NCBI GenBank assembly: GCA_023053545.1
Contig: JAKZAN010000005.1
Coordinates: forward strand, 10,416,001 to 10,480,000
Length of the DNA: 64,000 nucleotides
Source: Lepidurus packardi
Taxonomy: Eukaryota; Arthropoda; Branchiopoda; Notostraca; Triopsidae
Direction: 5' to 3'
Shown here: one piece after another, positions 1-13,682 of the stretch
Layout of the letters: each line of letters starts with the position of its first letter
Numbering within the stretch: position 1 is the first letter of the stretch
Translations under genes and position numbers: made by a program
Notes under the pieces: model-generated
Database searches by the model: none
The model's input: only the letters and a program-made list of their open reading frames with translations
What the model was told of the DNA's origin: nothing

Positions 1-275
1 AAGTAGTTTCTTAACTTGAGTTTGCTCGAATTCCGACATCTAGGCTGTTGAAACACTTCCCCAACTTAATACTTTCCCCACCAAATGAGTTCAACCATAG
101 AAACTGATACTATTGTTGGGGAACTTGTGCATTTCTAAACATTTCTTTCCGTTGAAAATCTTTGTGTGGTTTGTAGAGCTCGATTCCAAAACAACGCTGG
201 TGGGACTGTTTGGTAGTAGAAATGCAGTTCCGATTGCAGTATTTCTGTACATCCCTAATACGTCGAGTTTCGAAG

Positions 276-551
276 AGTTAAACTAAAAATAAACTCAAAT
301 GCGAGATCAGAAGAGCTCCAAACCATTTGAAATCGGATTCTTCAATCCGATTACCAAACTCCAAAAATAGACAGTCAGATATTTGTTACCGCAGTATTCC
401 TGTAAATTTGTTATACTTCAAGTAAAAAGTAAAAACTTTCTAAAAGCTAAACTGAAACTAAACTCAAATTTAAGATTAGAAGTTCTCCCAAACTTTTGAA
501 ATCGGATGCTTCAATCAGATTCAAAAACTCGAGAAATAGACAGTCAGACAA
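276..551 (+). repeat. Degenerate direct repeat, two copies of about 107 bp
   Basis: Copy 1 (about 276-382) and copy 2 (about 445-551) share the order of blocks 'aaactaaa', 'aaactcaaat', 'ttgaaatcggat', 'cttcaatc' and 'aaatagacagtcaga'. Spacing is conserved, with scattered substitutions. It looks like an old duplication; I see no coding potential. Confidence 0.7.
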
Positions 552-3500
552 TCTTCAATCCACAAGCTTCAGTCCGTAAGCTTCTTAGTCACGGAGGACG
601 TTTTCCAATCAAAGTATCCGTCCAGATATAACTTTCAATTAATGTCCAAAAACTACACCGGTAAGAAGTTCCCAAGAAATGCCTGTCCATTCTTCTCTAA
701 TTACTTTGCTGACTTACACTGTCATCGAGCAATTCTGCTTCGGTCACCGGAAACTTGAGAATCAAATCAGATTCCTTCTTCTTGCTTTTCAGTCTAAAAC
801 GAAAAGAAAAATCCCAAGAATCGAAGATTCTGGCACCATTTTCGGTCCAAAATAGCAAACGAGAGGACAATTTCCCTCGATATTTCTATGGAAAGTCGAC
901 GTTGTCAGCCAGTGACTAGCCCAATTATACCCGGGCCGGTAATTAGCTTGTCCATTCCCTAAATTAGTAGACACAACGCAATTCCCTGTTCTTCCCCACT
1001 AATGTATTACTGATATAGACAAGCCAGCTCAAGGTAAGTTTTTCCTACCCCCCAAAAAAAACATATTCGCATCGTTGGCATTGCTTAGGAAATTTATTGT
1101 CGGGACGGAAGAAGCTGCAAACGTAAAGAATCTCGACCAGAGCTGCTTCCCAAATGAGAATTACTCGGGAAATTTGTTTGTTTAGACTTGGAGCCGTCCT
1201 TATAACGAAAAAAGGAGGACATGTGATGAACAAATGCTGAAATGCCATCATGGCAGTTTTCTCCTCCAAACTATTTGCTCTTCGGGTCTTGATTTTATTG
1301 TATTTTTTTTTTTATTTTTTTTAAAAACTTTTTTGGCTCTCACTCGCTGGAAGCAGGAATTTGGACCCCACAAAAATGCGAGGAGAGAAATTAAGAACTT
1401 CGCAACAAGCATAAAAACAGCTGTGTAGTTAGTTCGGGTGTGTATGGCGGTTCCACTGTGCTCTTGGAATGTGAAATGGGCAGTTGTGTGGGCCACACTT
1501 CGTAAAAGTCAGCGTCGATCAAGGCGCAGCAATTACTTCAGACGGCCTGCTTACACACGCAAAAAAAGGGTGCCACAATAACTGCTTTCCTTTGCCTGAC
1601 CACATTGTTGGGTGCTCACTTATTCCAAGGACAGAAATTAGGAAAACATTTGTTTGCCCTTAGGACGTTACAACCTAACAGTTGCGCCATTAGGTTGGCA
1701 CACGCACAGCGCCAAAATTGGATTAAGACGATTGTATTAGGCCCCTTTCTGCCCCTTTACTGGCTTAAACCTAACTTCTGGTTGAACTTAAGTTAATCTC
1801 ACTACCTTGGAATAGAACTGTTCTGATCAGCCTTTCTGATCGGTATAATGGAGTGTAGTAACTTTCTGAAAACGCACATTTGCAGGATGGGCAAAATTAC
1901 TGCGAATCATCAATCGCCAATTCTAATGTAAAATTTCCGGAATTTCTGGAATTTAAATTTCTGGAATTTGCGAATCGTCAACTCTACTTAAGAATAAAAG
2001 GTTGTAATAGATCCTAGTAACAATTCTAGATAGAATAGTTGTGAAGAAACCAAAAATTTGGAAGTGAGAAATTATTTAATTTGTTTCTGATCCCCTAATT
2101 ATTTTTGGCCAATTTGGGATAATGATTTAGAATGTAGAGCATGACACTTTAGGAACTTGGGCGAAGGCCTGATCTGTATTTGCATGTCTGTATTTTTTAG
2201 TTAATTGGGATAAAGATGTACGTGTCTTGGGATTGACGCGTGCTAAAGAGGCGGCTCGGACAAAGATCGACATTTCATGTTGCTAACACTGGAAGCTTTT
2301 TCCTCTTCATGCTCAAGGAAACGAGGAAAAGAATCATGGGCTTTCTCCGTGTACACAAGACGATTCTTATCCAAAGAGCGCCTTGGGGAAAAGCTTCCTC
2401 TCTGTGGAGCTCTGTGGAGCCTGAAGCAAGAGGAAAGAAGGGGGTGAAAATGAAAAATAGTGTTTTTGGATATTGTTTTCCTGGCAAAGTAAAGCCAAAG
2501 ACGAAGAAGAAGAGATCGTTTCTCCTAGCTTAGAGGGAAATAGAAAACGGGGGAGAATCTCGATAATGAAGACGCTAGATACACCGCAAACATGTTTCAT
2601 TTTCTTTACTAAGGCCCACACCATCCAGAACGGGTATACTTTACATAAATAAATATTTAAAATTCTGGAATATTTCCATACACATACTGGAATTTGAGAC
2701 CTTATTGTGAATCTTGAAGTAAAGAAAGTTGGAATACATCAGTCTGGGGAACTTTGTCTTAAGTCGCGATCCCTAAAAGCTGTAACGTTCGTTGGCAGAA
2801 AGGCTTAACGTTTTCAGCTCATGCGCGTGTAACACTTTGTATTTAAAGAAAAAGGTGAAAATATGGATTGTTGCGTTAAGGAAGTAATGTAGCTACCGCG
2901 TCACGTAGATAGACTTTGGAGTACTGGGATTTTCTTCTCTTACGAGGTTTTTCCCTGTAAACATGGAATTGCTGTCTCAATGTGACAAGCTTATCAAAGC
3001 CCCATATAAGTCGGAAGCTCCGTCAATTTTTCCTTTTTCGTTAAAAAAAGGCGATAGGAAAACCAGTTTCCAGTTTCTAAGCTCCAAGTCACATTTCGGA
3101 TTACTCCACAATTTTATTACAGCCCCTTTAAAGTTAATCAAAGTACTACTACTCGCTCATTATTAAGACTGGAATTACTAGCATGTCTATTTTACTTCAG
3201 TTATTAAAGTGCGTGGATAGCTTCAATTACTATAAGTGTGCACTAAATACTATAGTACTTTTCATTGCTAACCAGTAAGCGCTTCAAGTTTCTTCAATCT
3301 TTAAACACGGCTAAACTGTTTTAAGAATGAATATGGATGCAGAGGGGAATTAATACTGATGCAAACGGCTTTTTATCTCTGCTGTCTTGATTTCCGCATG
3401 TAGTTCAATTTGTCTTCCGATTTCTTAGGTATTTTAACTTGTGAAGAGTTTGTGGTGTTTTCTTGATTTACAAGAGACATTTTAGTTTCCTTTAATTAAT

Positions 3501-6500
3501 AACGAGTTGTTTTTGCTTTCCCAGTTAGCTTTCTAATTGGATTAGGCTGATGTATTCTTCATCGCTTCGCGAGTTTTGTTAACTATTTTGTGACTATGTT
3601 CCCTAATCATTTGTTGCGTTGAGTTACAACTAACAAACACCGTACTGACATGCTGTGGGTCACCCAAGTCATGGTAGACATAGCGGATATGTTTTCAGTT
3701 GTCTGTACAAGAAAGCTATATGTCAGAGTAGAGCGAAGCTGAAGCTATTGTTTGTCAAGGAAAAGGAGTCTGTTGGCCTTTGACAAGAAAGTAGCGCGGC
3801 TTGGAGACGCTGTGTGTGTGTAAAGACTTGGGTTGTGAACAAGCATCAAAGTAAGGGGTACCAGAAAATCCTTTTGCATAGCTAACTTCTTTCAGCGTCC
3901 AACAACATACCACGGGATGAAGCTTCTAAAAATAAACACGGTAACTTTACAAAACGCATGGCCTTTCCTATTCCTACGTTCCGAATGGGAGAAGGAGGGG
4001 CTTCAAGGAACCTGTGCCCGCTTCCAAATCGTACAAATTTCATATACAACAGAGTTCTGAGTTAGTCATAAGACAATCAAACATGAGAGAAAGTCGAGAA
4101 AAAACTTGGGAAAACCAGGGCCAGAATATGGCCAGCATTTATAAAAAAAAATTACACTAATAATTCTACCTTTTAATGCTGTCTGGACGGTCGTAAAACA
4201 CTCGGATAAACCACTTTAATTGCGCTGTAACAATGGCGTTTTCGAACGAATTTAGGTATAGCTTCCTGTAGTACAGACAATCTGTACTTAACAGGCTACT
4301 GTTGCTGTTTCGCATTCGCCGCTGGCGCCTCTCCGGGCGCTTTGAAATATTTGTAGGCCTTATGAAAACATTGGATGTTTATTAAATAGCTGAGAAAAGT
4401 GGTGGAAAAGGATGTGTAAAATTAGGCATTTTGACATAGTAGATCCCTGTGGATATACTTAAGGAATATTTAGGCTAACTAACAAGGGGTCAAAAGAATA
4501 GATATAATTGCTTTAACTGTATTGAATTGATTTAATGGATAGCTGGAGTATATCCATAGAATTGCGTGAAGCTGTGACGTTACCTAAGTCGTAAATCGAT
4601 AGTTACGTTAAAAGCGTGGCTTTCAATTCCCTTGGGTTAATGACAGAAGGGGACCCCAAATGTCCCGAAAGGTTTTGCGGAGTACATCCCTACTTGCGAA
4701 AGCACAGCAGGTAACCTACCTTGGTCTTCGAGCTTTAATGCACGGTTGGTGAGGCACACACGGGTTCGTGCCATGAGGCGTATGTTCTGTATTCGCGTTA
4801 ATCATACAGTATTGCCTATAAAAGATCTATTATTGCAGGCTTCATGAAGTTATAAGCCACATCTGCCATTTTCTCTGGCATGTTTAGATAACTAAACCCA
4901 ATTTAATATTAAAATCTAAGGAGCTAGTTGAATATTTCGCAAGTTTGCTATGTTATGTATAGATTCTATGGTACGCACTGCTAACCCAAGTTACTCAAGT
5001 CTGCAAAACTAATAGAAAACATGAGTACGTAGTCTTATATGTTCTTAGGCTGCTAACCGCAAGAAACCTGCCAGAAACTTCTAACTAAGAAAATAAAACA
5101 TATATTTTAAACCTTAATTCAAACAATCGAATGCCGATTGAAACGGCAACTACTTTAATAAATTCCTGCCAACTTCAGCCAATTTTAAGTTTGGCTACAT
5201 TGAATTTATAACGAATTCTGTTCTGCAAGAAGTTTAACTCATTCTCTTGCTGACTCAAGTTCGATCCGCACCCAAACCGAAACTACTATAATAGTGCTAA
5301 CGCTAAATGCAAAAATAAACTAGCGCCGAAATGTTAAAAGAGCCTATGCTGAAAATATAGATTTAATTCGTTAGGGATTGGAATTTAATAAAATTTTCAC
5401 TGCTTCAGAAATTCTCATTGGACTGTTAAATGAATGCTTAATCTATTTCGTGCATTAATTTTGGGTGGGTCCATGATGTCTATGACCACTTTCAGGTTGT
5501 CGCCTTAGAATAAGTCCCCCATTATGTTTAACTGAGCTAAGAAAAATCCCCTATTTTTTTCTTTTTATTTTATAAGCCTCTACGCGTTCGGCATTCTCAA
5601 CCAAGCTGTTGGACGGGTGCTCTAGCTATTTTGAGCTCCTGGTACAAACATCAAAGCTTTCATAGCCATGCTCCCTTTGTCGCTCTACAAAAGGACTAAT
5701 ATTCGAGAAGACGAAACGTAATAGGCTTGCATTTTAATGCCTCCTCTTTGCCAGCGGTCAGCTGGTGAGCAACGCGTACGTCACAAGCCTAGTTTCTCCT
5801 GATTCCGAGGCGTTGCTGTCTTTGGCTTACTCTTGCATCGTACTTTCTCTTCCTTTCTCTTCCTCGCGTGACAATCGAGTATGCTAATGGAAAAACAGGA
5901 TGGAAATAATGATTCCCAAGCTCTTCTACTTGTTCTAGCATATTTTATCTCCTAGTTCTTCATTTATTAACGCTTGCAAAGCTCGATGTGTACCTCGTTA
6001 AGCAGTGATATGCTTGGTTCCTTGGAAATGTGGGAATGTGTGATTTAAGGGCTAATGATGGGGTAAGGGTGGGAAAAGCATTGAAAATCATCGCCTCTTG
6101 GTCTTTTGGTTCCCAACATCTAATCTGAACTTGTAACCTAAACAGTTCTAATGGTGGTCATCGATAAACATAGTACCACCTTGGCCATCCCCCCCGTGCC
6201 CTTCTCTTCCTTAGGGACCGCCTCCACATCTAGGGGAAGGCAGGGATAGTCGACTACTGTAACCAGCATAGTCCCCTTACAAGGGGATAAATAAGAGAAA
6301 AAAAAGCCAATGAAGGCGTCTGGTGTTTCGTATAGTATGTTTGGCCCTCTTGAAAAGTTGGCAAGTAAATTTTGGCGTAATCAAGACCTGCCATAGAATG
6401 CTGCAAACATGGCAGGTTGGACTAGCGTCTGCTTTGTGTTTCCCCCATAAAAGCTTCCTCACTGTTTATGCGCATTACCTTCAATCTCACGATAGTTCCC

Positions 6501-9500
6501 TTTCGCCTCTAAAGCATGTGTGCATCAGGTGAAGTCTCTATATAAGCTTCTCAAGCACTCTCTCTTGAAAATTCCCGCTGGCTTCATTTCCCTTCATTGC
6601 TGGCTTGAGCCAACTAATCCTGGGCCAAGGTAACTCTTAATTCCGCCCTTTGCTTCTTTGCCCTTGTTCCTAAATTCCTAATAAATGAATAGACCGGGCG
6701 AAGTAGCAGGGAGCTTGAGTATAAGGGTATAAGGTCAGATTTTTTTCTTCGTAATGTTAGTTCCAGATATTGAAAAAAAAGTGACGTCAGCCCAAATCAG
6801 TGTTTGGTTCTGATCAACGATCTGGAGGCATATCCTATGACTGAATCGAAAGCTTGACCGCAGGAGGCAGGCAGTAATGCTGAGGTTGAGTACCGAGTAG
6901 ACGAGACACGCAACAGCGAAGGGGGGGCACCGATGTGTTAACCTGTCCGTGTGTGTGCTGGACCAAGCTGGCTCGACTATTTCTGATCTCAGTTACGTCG
7001 GTAAATATTTGACTTCCTTCAATTCCCTTCCCTCCCTCCCGGCCGCTTTCCTCCTCGTCGGCGAGAACATCACTGTTATGTTCCGCTTACGTCCTCTGAA
7101 AAGTTGTCTCGTTAGACAAGAAATTTAGTAGCGTTCACGGACATTGGAAAAGAGGCAATGTTTCTCCACACTGGACATCGAATGTAATCAAGGTTTAAAT
7201 AAATTCCCGAAGCTAACTGATTCCAGGAAGATTTGACTCAGCCACAGTACTTGCCCTGCGGTGCTCAACCGTGCGCAAGTTGTTGGCTCGGAAGTTGGGA
7301 CTGTTTTTATATGTCCTCCGCCTTTCTATTACGTATGGATGCTGCAGAGCAAGAAACGTAGTTATATGATCATATGATATTCTTTACCGCAAACTTACGA
7401 GTCAAGTCTTCCAAGTCTACGCCTACCGAAGAGAAATCTGCTAAAGGCATCAGTGAGCAATTTTGGTTTAATGAACGTCTCAAGCGAGGCTCGACGCTCG
7501 TGCTGCTACGCAAGGCTGGGATTCTATAGCTGCGGCAGAAATATTAGAATTACTGTATGGCTTTTCATAGTGCTTCTATAAAATGATGATGCACAGAAAT
7601 ACTATTATTAACCTACAAATTAGGTCATTTTTGCATATCATTTTCATCGTAGAATGTTTATTTTAATCAGTGAAAAGCTATTTTCCAGTAGACCGTCTTC
7701 ATCCGCGTATATACTTCAGAGTTAACTACAGCTAACTTGCAGAGTTGCTTTATCTCCTTCAATAACGTTCGTGCATACTATATAAGGAACAAATTAGCTT
7801 TTCCTCCAAAATATGCGTTCGATCGTTAGAACTACTAATCCTCCTCACTTAAATTATGCCTAATTTATGCAACTTATGTCAGAGGATATTAAAAGTGGCG
7901 TCGAGAATCATGATTGTGTAGGGAGCCCTCCCCCTACACAGTCATGCTACAGAGACGCTACGGGGGATTACTGTATGCAGTTGATCGTAAAGAAAAGACG
8001 TATCAGGCGTAAGAGTCCGATGATGAATGATCGATTGGAAATGACAGTTGCTGAGGACACAAACAGCTTCGAGTGCCAACGGGGTAGATCGCAATAACTA
8101 CGGATGTAGGAGAAAAAGGCAAGTAATGACTGCAGCCACGCGTAAACGGCACTGTACTGTACACCATAGTTAGGCTGACAGCAGGCAATGGGCTGAAAAT
8201 CGGTTTTTCATGGTTCAGACCGAACGGATTCGCTTTCACACGTACGTTCCCCACATTTCTTTGAAGAAATTTACCATCCTGACCTCGATCAATAGCTCAC
8301 CTGTTGCTGACGTGTTTGGGGAGGAAAGAGCGATAGCAAAGTTTGAAGAAGTTCGAAGGCGGTTGTAGGTGTAACCAAACTTCGCTGAGAAACCTTCGTG
8401 GAAAAGTTTTAAGACGCAGAAATGCCGGTCTCCTCAAACAAGGTAAAACTTGGTTGCTATCGGTTTTAAAGGTAGCTATAGGTAACCCCAATAGCCAGTA
8501 TTTTTTATTTATTTTTAAGGTAAGAGAAATTCGATAGCTTGCTTACATCTTTAAGCCTTTTCTCGAGGGGAATTTCTGTGTGGTATTTTGGGCCTTTTCT
8601 GCAGCAATTTGAGTCCAGGGTAGATGTGGACAGTACCTCCCCTTGAGCCAGTATTGATTGGAAGCGAAGCACTCCTCAGGTAGACTTGGTGGCTCAGGTA
8701 TACATACAAACCCTCGTAGCCTCCTTGAAGGATCAAGATTTAGTTAGGATAAAAGAGAGAAGATAGAACTAGCGTGAGATGAAGTTAGTAGAAAGAAATG
8801 TATATTCTTTTCGAATCTGGCAATCACGAAAACAAAAAACGGCCAAACCAGAAAGTACTGCGTGACTTGGTGACGGCATGAAGTTGCGGCAAAAATATTC
8901 GTCAGAGACAGATTGCCCTTTAGCTAGCCCAATAATTTCTGCCAGACTGCTTCGCGGGGTTGGCAAGCATTTGAGATTTCTGCGCCCAGCCCGAGGCAAA
9001 TTGATTTACCGGAAAATCCCTTTCGAATGAACACGTTTATTGCCGAGCGATTCGAACCGGTTCGCAAACAAATTCTGGCCATGGTGATTGTTGATGCTTT
9101 AATCAACAAGATATCGATGGCTGCAGCAAAAACTTCGCTTCCCATTCATAACAGAAATTTTTCTCCTAGCATCTTTCTTGACCGTATGCCCATGCCGTAT
9201 CTCCGATGTCCGCGGTTCAAAAGGGCAGTCAGAAGTAAAGGGTAGTCGGGAGTATTTCTTAAAGAATTTCATGAATTATTTCCTGTCCGATTCCGTAAAA
9301 TCTTCGATTAGTTTGCAGTATTCACAAAAGATTTGGAGTATGGGGTAGAAATCATAATACCTACTGTGGTAGAAATGCATTTTGGTGGTAAAGGAGGAAA
9401 AATATAGGAAACGGGCAACTTTTTGTTTCCAGACGGTAGATCTGGACAAGGTTACGACCCTACCTTAAGTTTAATTCCTTCCTCGGGATTACTGCCAGGT

Positions 9501-12500
9501 CATTGCTGTGCCAATGAAGGCTCAGATTAGAGGCTTTCTATGGAGGTACGGCGAATCTTTTAGGACCCCGGTCATAAAATGGCTAGCTTTTTGTATAAAT
9601 ATCTGCCGATGCAGTAATTGAGAGGGATAAAGAAACCTTCTAGGGGAATTTCTTCCTGCGTAGGGGAGTTCTTGATCGTGGTCCAAAAGGAACCGTCTAT
9701 ATAACTGCAAAGGCGCTTCTGAATAGAAGTTTTTGGCTCTTTTCCCGCAAACCAGATGAGACGCGATGGCAGGATCTGCTTCAGTTCCGAGTTTCCCCAA
9801 CTTGAAATATCACTAGTAAAACTTGCAGACAGGAACGTCACATGCTAACAAGTCGTGTAGGGTGGCCTGGAGCCCCCTCCAGGTCAGGCAGTCATTTTGT
9901 ACCCCATGTGGATGACATGGTCAACCATTTTTTCCGCCTTCGTCTTTATGGCTGCGCGGGTTGTCTGAGTATACAACCTTGAGGGTGGTAAGGAAAGGAC
10001 CACACACTCAGGTATACCTCATCTTTTGAAACAACGAAAGCCCTGACGTCACAGATGTCTCCCAGAAATACGAGCCAGTTCATTTGTGTCGTCCAACTTG
10101 TGTACCATCGATCCTGGTCTTGTACTGTTCTCATCCATTACGAGAACTAGATGGAAGCTGAGGGAGGGGGAGTACACGTCTGAAGGAGTTGGGGGAAAGA
10201 GTGGAGGGCCATCAAGTGATTCATAGTTAATTTTAAGTATTCGGGTCGGGTCTAGTTAAGTGTTTGGGTTCAATTTTAGATTTTTTCCTGCCACGCAGAA
10301 ATGTGTCACTAAAGGGCGTGAAATTTGGGATATCAATTTATCGTAACAGATAGTTCCAAATAGAAAAGAAACGAGCGAAGAGAAATGTTCAAAGAAATGT
10401 AAGGGAAGTGTTGGACATCGTGTGGCTAGGCTTTTGATGGTCAGGATGCGGAGCTGTAAACGGTTCGTAAAAGAAGGAACGAACGCTCGTTATGTGTCAG
10501 CTGAAGCACCTAGGGATGTCGGTCTGCAGTTAATGTTTTACTAGCCGTAACAACAATGTTGTGGGAGCATCGAGATGCGCTCATTATCGTTCCGCAATAA
10601 ACTAGTCAATTTCTTGGAGGATAAAAAACCCGCTTGGGCAGCCTGCCTAGCTCGTTAGGTAGAAATGCCTCGATATTTAGGAAGACATTTCTGCGAGGTA
10701 CTTATGAAAGCCTCCTTGTCTTGTTGGAAGGCGTGGTAAGGTGGCATTCATGACTCGGTGTAAATGTTGAATTCGATGTGGTCATGCGACGTTGTCTTTT
10801 CGTGCCAGGGACGTAGGAGCTCAGATTACTGCATATCGAACGCATTTCTGCCGATCAATGTTATCACCGTTAACAGGATAGAAGAGTTAAAATGGCAAAG
10901 GGAGATGAACTTCCTGTTTTGTTAGAATGAAAAAGGTGGGAATCGAGTTTGTGTTAACTACCTTAATTCCTCTAGTAATAGTGTGTTGGGATGATGTTGA
11001 ATGGAAGGGGGGAAACGGGAGAAAGGAGCAAATGGATGCATTTGGTGTTGTTTCTTCGTTGTAGCCCCTTTCGGAAAGACGTCAACAATGGTCTGGTTAG
11101 GGCGAAGGGCATTAAAAGGAAAGTTTAAACAAGACGTTTTAACCTGCCTCTGTGTCTAGTTCATAATCTAAACCGTTGTAAGGGCACACACACAAACCAG
11201 ATTTACCGGGAACGCATTGCTGAATTTGCGTATTTGTTCAAGCGGTCAGGTAGAGAGACGGCTGAAGCAGCTGTGTCCACCCTATAATGGTAAGACAGCT
11301 GGCTAGAAGGCACCCAATGCCCAGCAACAAAGCTATAACTGCAGCAATGTACCGTCGAGTTGTGTTACAGTGAAACTATTTATGCAGCTATCTTAGCTAA
11401 AGTGACAGATGACGTAGCTTCGTGAGGCTGAGCTCAACAGCAACTGCGGTAGTGTAGATTCTAACCTATTGCTACTATAGCATACATTTGGCAGTAGTTC
11501 AGGTTAACCCAGACTTCCAAGTCAGGTTTACACAATCTGCAAAGTCATCCATTGCTTAGGACATTCTAAAACTCTGCCCTTCGTATTGCTACAGGACAAT
11601 CAAGAAGTTGCGGTCATGTTGCCAGACATTCCGTTCAATTCTCTTAATACCAAGTGAAAGAAATTGCGCTAACATTGACGTGTGTCTGTTGGTCCAATAC
11701 CGTAATTTCTAATCATGTGGACAGAAATGCCAATTCACTTCACACTTAAGGCTGGCGGCTGGGGAAAGTGCGTTGAATCCGAGGAGCGCCTTAGTATTGC
11801 TGTAGTAATACGCTTTTCTCGGGCATTTCTGCAGAATTCAACCGTTCCATTTGGAGAAAGTACTTAAGACGAAACGGACTGGATCATTTTTACGGTTGCT
11901 CGTTTAGTTCGTTGTTAATGGCTCTTTCGCCTTGTTTATTTTCTCCTTCTCATTTTTTTATTCTCGCATCCCTACCTCTGGTAACCTTTGTCGCCCAAAT
12001 AGGTTTCTAGACTCGTTAAGACATTTTCCTGTAGCATTTGTTTTCTCTTCTTTCAAAAGTTTCAGTACTTATAAGATCATTTGAGTGGGAAGAATGAACT
12101 TAAAACTTTTGTGTGATCCATTGAACCTCATGATATTCCTTTCGCAGCTATAAAACCCTAGCCTAAGTATTGGGGTAGGGTTGAAAATCTTCCGAGTGGG
12201 TGCATATGCCACCGGAATACCATGATAGTGAAGCCAAAAGCGAAAAGAGACGCCGCTTATAGATAATCAATTGAGCAGAAGAGCGAGGCAAAAAGAAAAA
12301 AAAGGAAAGAAAAAAATCTTTACAAAATTTTAAAAGTGGGGATGTAATGTACAGCTCGTGTTCTTGAGTTGGGGAAGCTTTTCCGTGCTCGCAGGGGAGA
12401 GCAAAGAAGAGCTTAGCCCTGGAGCTATGCTAAAATGAAGTTGTCGAAGAATCTAATTTCTTCTCTGCGATCCTATTGGTATCCATTCTTTAAGGGTTTA

Positions 12501-13663
12501 AGGCTCTCGTCCTCCTGAACTCGACGTAATTCTTCTCAGCTGCGTGTGTGAGCAGTCAACGTGACATGTGTTTTGCGTGAGCTGACCTATTTCTTTACGA
12601 CATTAGAAAAAACGACAGCTCACTGAATTTCTTTTTTTACATTTTACCTACACGCACTTTGTGCATTCAGAAATAATCTGGAAAAAGTCCTTGTCTAATT
12701 CAATACTCAGGCACGCTGCTAGAGATACTAGATATCGTCAACTGCAGGGATATGTATGAGACTTGTGAAGAGGTTTTTTTCTAAACTGTCGTATCTTATG
12801 CATTTTAAAGAAAACGGTGACACATGTAGGTACCTTTGTGCACAAGTTACACAAAGAGTGGTTGAATTTCTGCAGAAATTTAGTAAGCTTTCGGGCTACA
12901 TCTCACGTATGCTTCGCTCGACAGCAACCTTTGACAAAGTTTCAGGTTAATCCGCTCGGGTGAGGATGTGTAGGTGGTGTTTATCCATGTCGAGGTCTGC
13001 TGTCTGTCGCCGTAATGCCAACGTCGGTGGCGTCTTTCTGAGTGGTTATTATTATTTTCTTGGTGGATCAAAATGTCTGGCATGTGGCAACAGGAGACGC
13101 TCGTTTGGTTGATGGGCTCCTGGTTGGCTCCATTTTCCATTTCTGCGTTGGTCGCTTTGACCACGAGCCAAAAGATTAACCACAAATTACCGCGCTTCAG
13201 AAATAAGATGCAGACGACAGATACGCCGCCAGGAATGTCCGACATTACTAAAGGCTGAACAAAAGGCCAATGGTGGGGGTAAAAGGCTCCCGAGATCAAC
13301 AAGTCCACGATCACGTCCACCGGAGGCTTTGAATTGTTGGAGAAATCCATTCTTTTTACGGTATTTCTGCGGCAATCTAGCGATTTCTCTGACAAGAATG
13401 TATTTCTGGGCCAGCGGTTTGCTTTTGGACACTTGACTAGGTTCACAATTGACTCCGTAAGGAAAATGAAAACGTTTATTCAACTTCATGGGTGCGGAAT
13501 CGGACATTTCTATCCAAAGGATCGTAGTTTCTGGACACCGTCTGCCTTTCATAACTTAGAACTCCTGCAAAAGTGCCCAAATGTTTTGAAAGATAGTACC
13601 AAACCATCCCCTTATTTAGACGTTGCCGCTACGTAAATGTTGTTTCAAATTTCCAATTCGATT

Positions 13664-13682
13664 TTCCTTAACTGACACTTAC
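13664..13682 (+). promoter_or_regulatory. U12-type branch point and AC acceptor before the Cav3 IS1 exon
   Basis: TTCCTTAAC at 13664-13672 is an exact match to the minor (U12) spliceosome branch-point consensus, and it lies 11 nt before an AC dinucleotide at 13681-13682. Splicing after this AC joins a codon ending in G to TGG-TTC-GAG, giving the conserved Cav3 'WFER' start of IS1. No AG occurs between the upstream in-frame stop and the TGG codon. Minor AT-AC introns are a known feature of voltage-gated sodium and calcium channel genes. The matching ATATCCTT donor was not found in the window and should lie upstream. Confidence 0.65.

Larger units (their letters stand above)
1..13682 (+). other. 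Presumed upstream intron of the Cav3 gene; no exon recognised
   Basis: I find no exon or known protein in this stretch. The first Cav3 exon in the window begins at 13683 with the first transmembrane segment, so the N-terminal exon must lie further upstream, and most or all of this DNA should be intron or 5' flank. It holds a degenerate direct repeat (276-382 and 445-551), a short strong hairpin (7909-7946), many homopolymer runs, and a marked cluster of GCAGAAAT/ATTTCTGC between 7535 and 13370. Open frames here are short and match nothing I know. Confidence 0.6.

Noticed and set aside
6833..6842. ATATCCTAT as the possible U12 donor for the Cav3 AT-AC intron
   Set aside because: The preceding bases do not encode the conserved residues expected before IS1, and the donor match is imperfect. 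The real donor is probably outside the window.
12880..13446. 188-codon open frame on the minus strand just upstream of Cav3 IS1
   Set aside because: About one frame this long is expected by chance in 64 kb on both strands. The translation has no recognisable domain and overlaps the presumed Cav3 intron.
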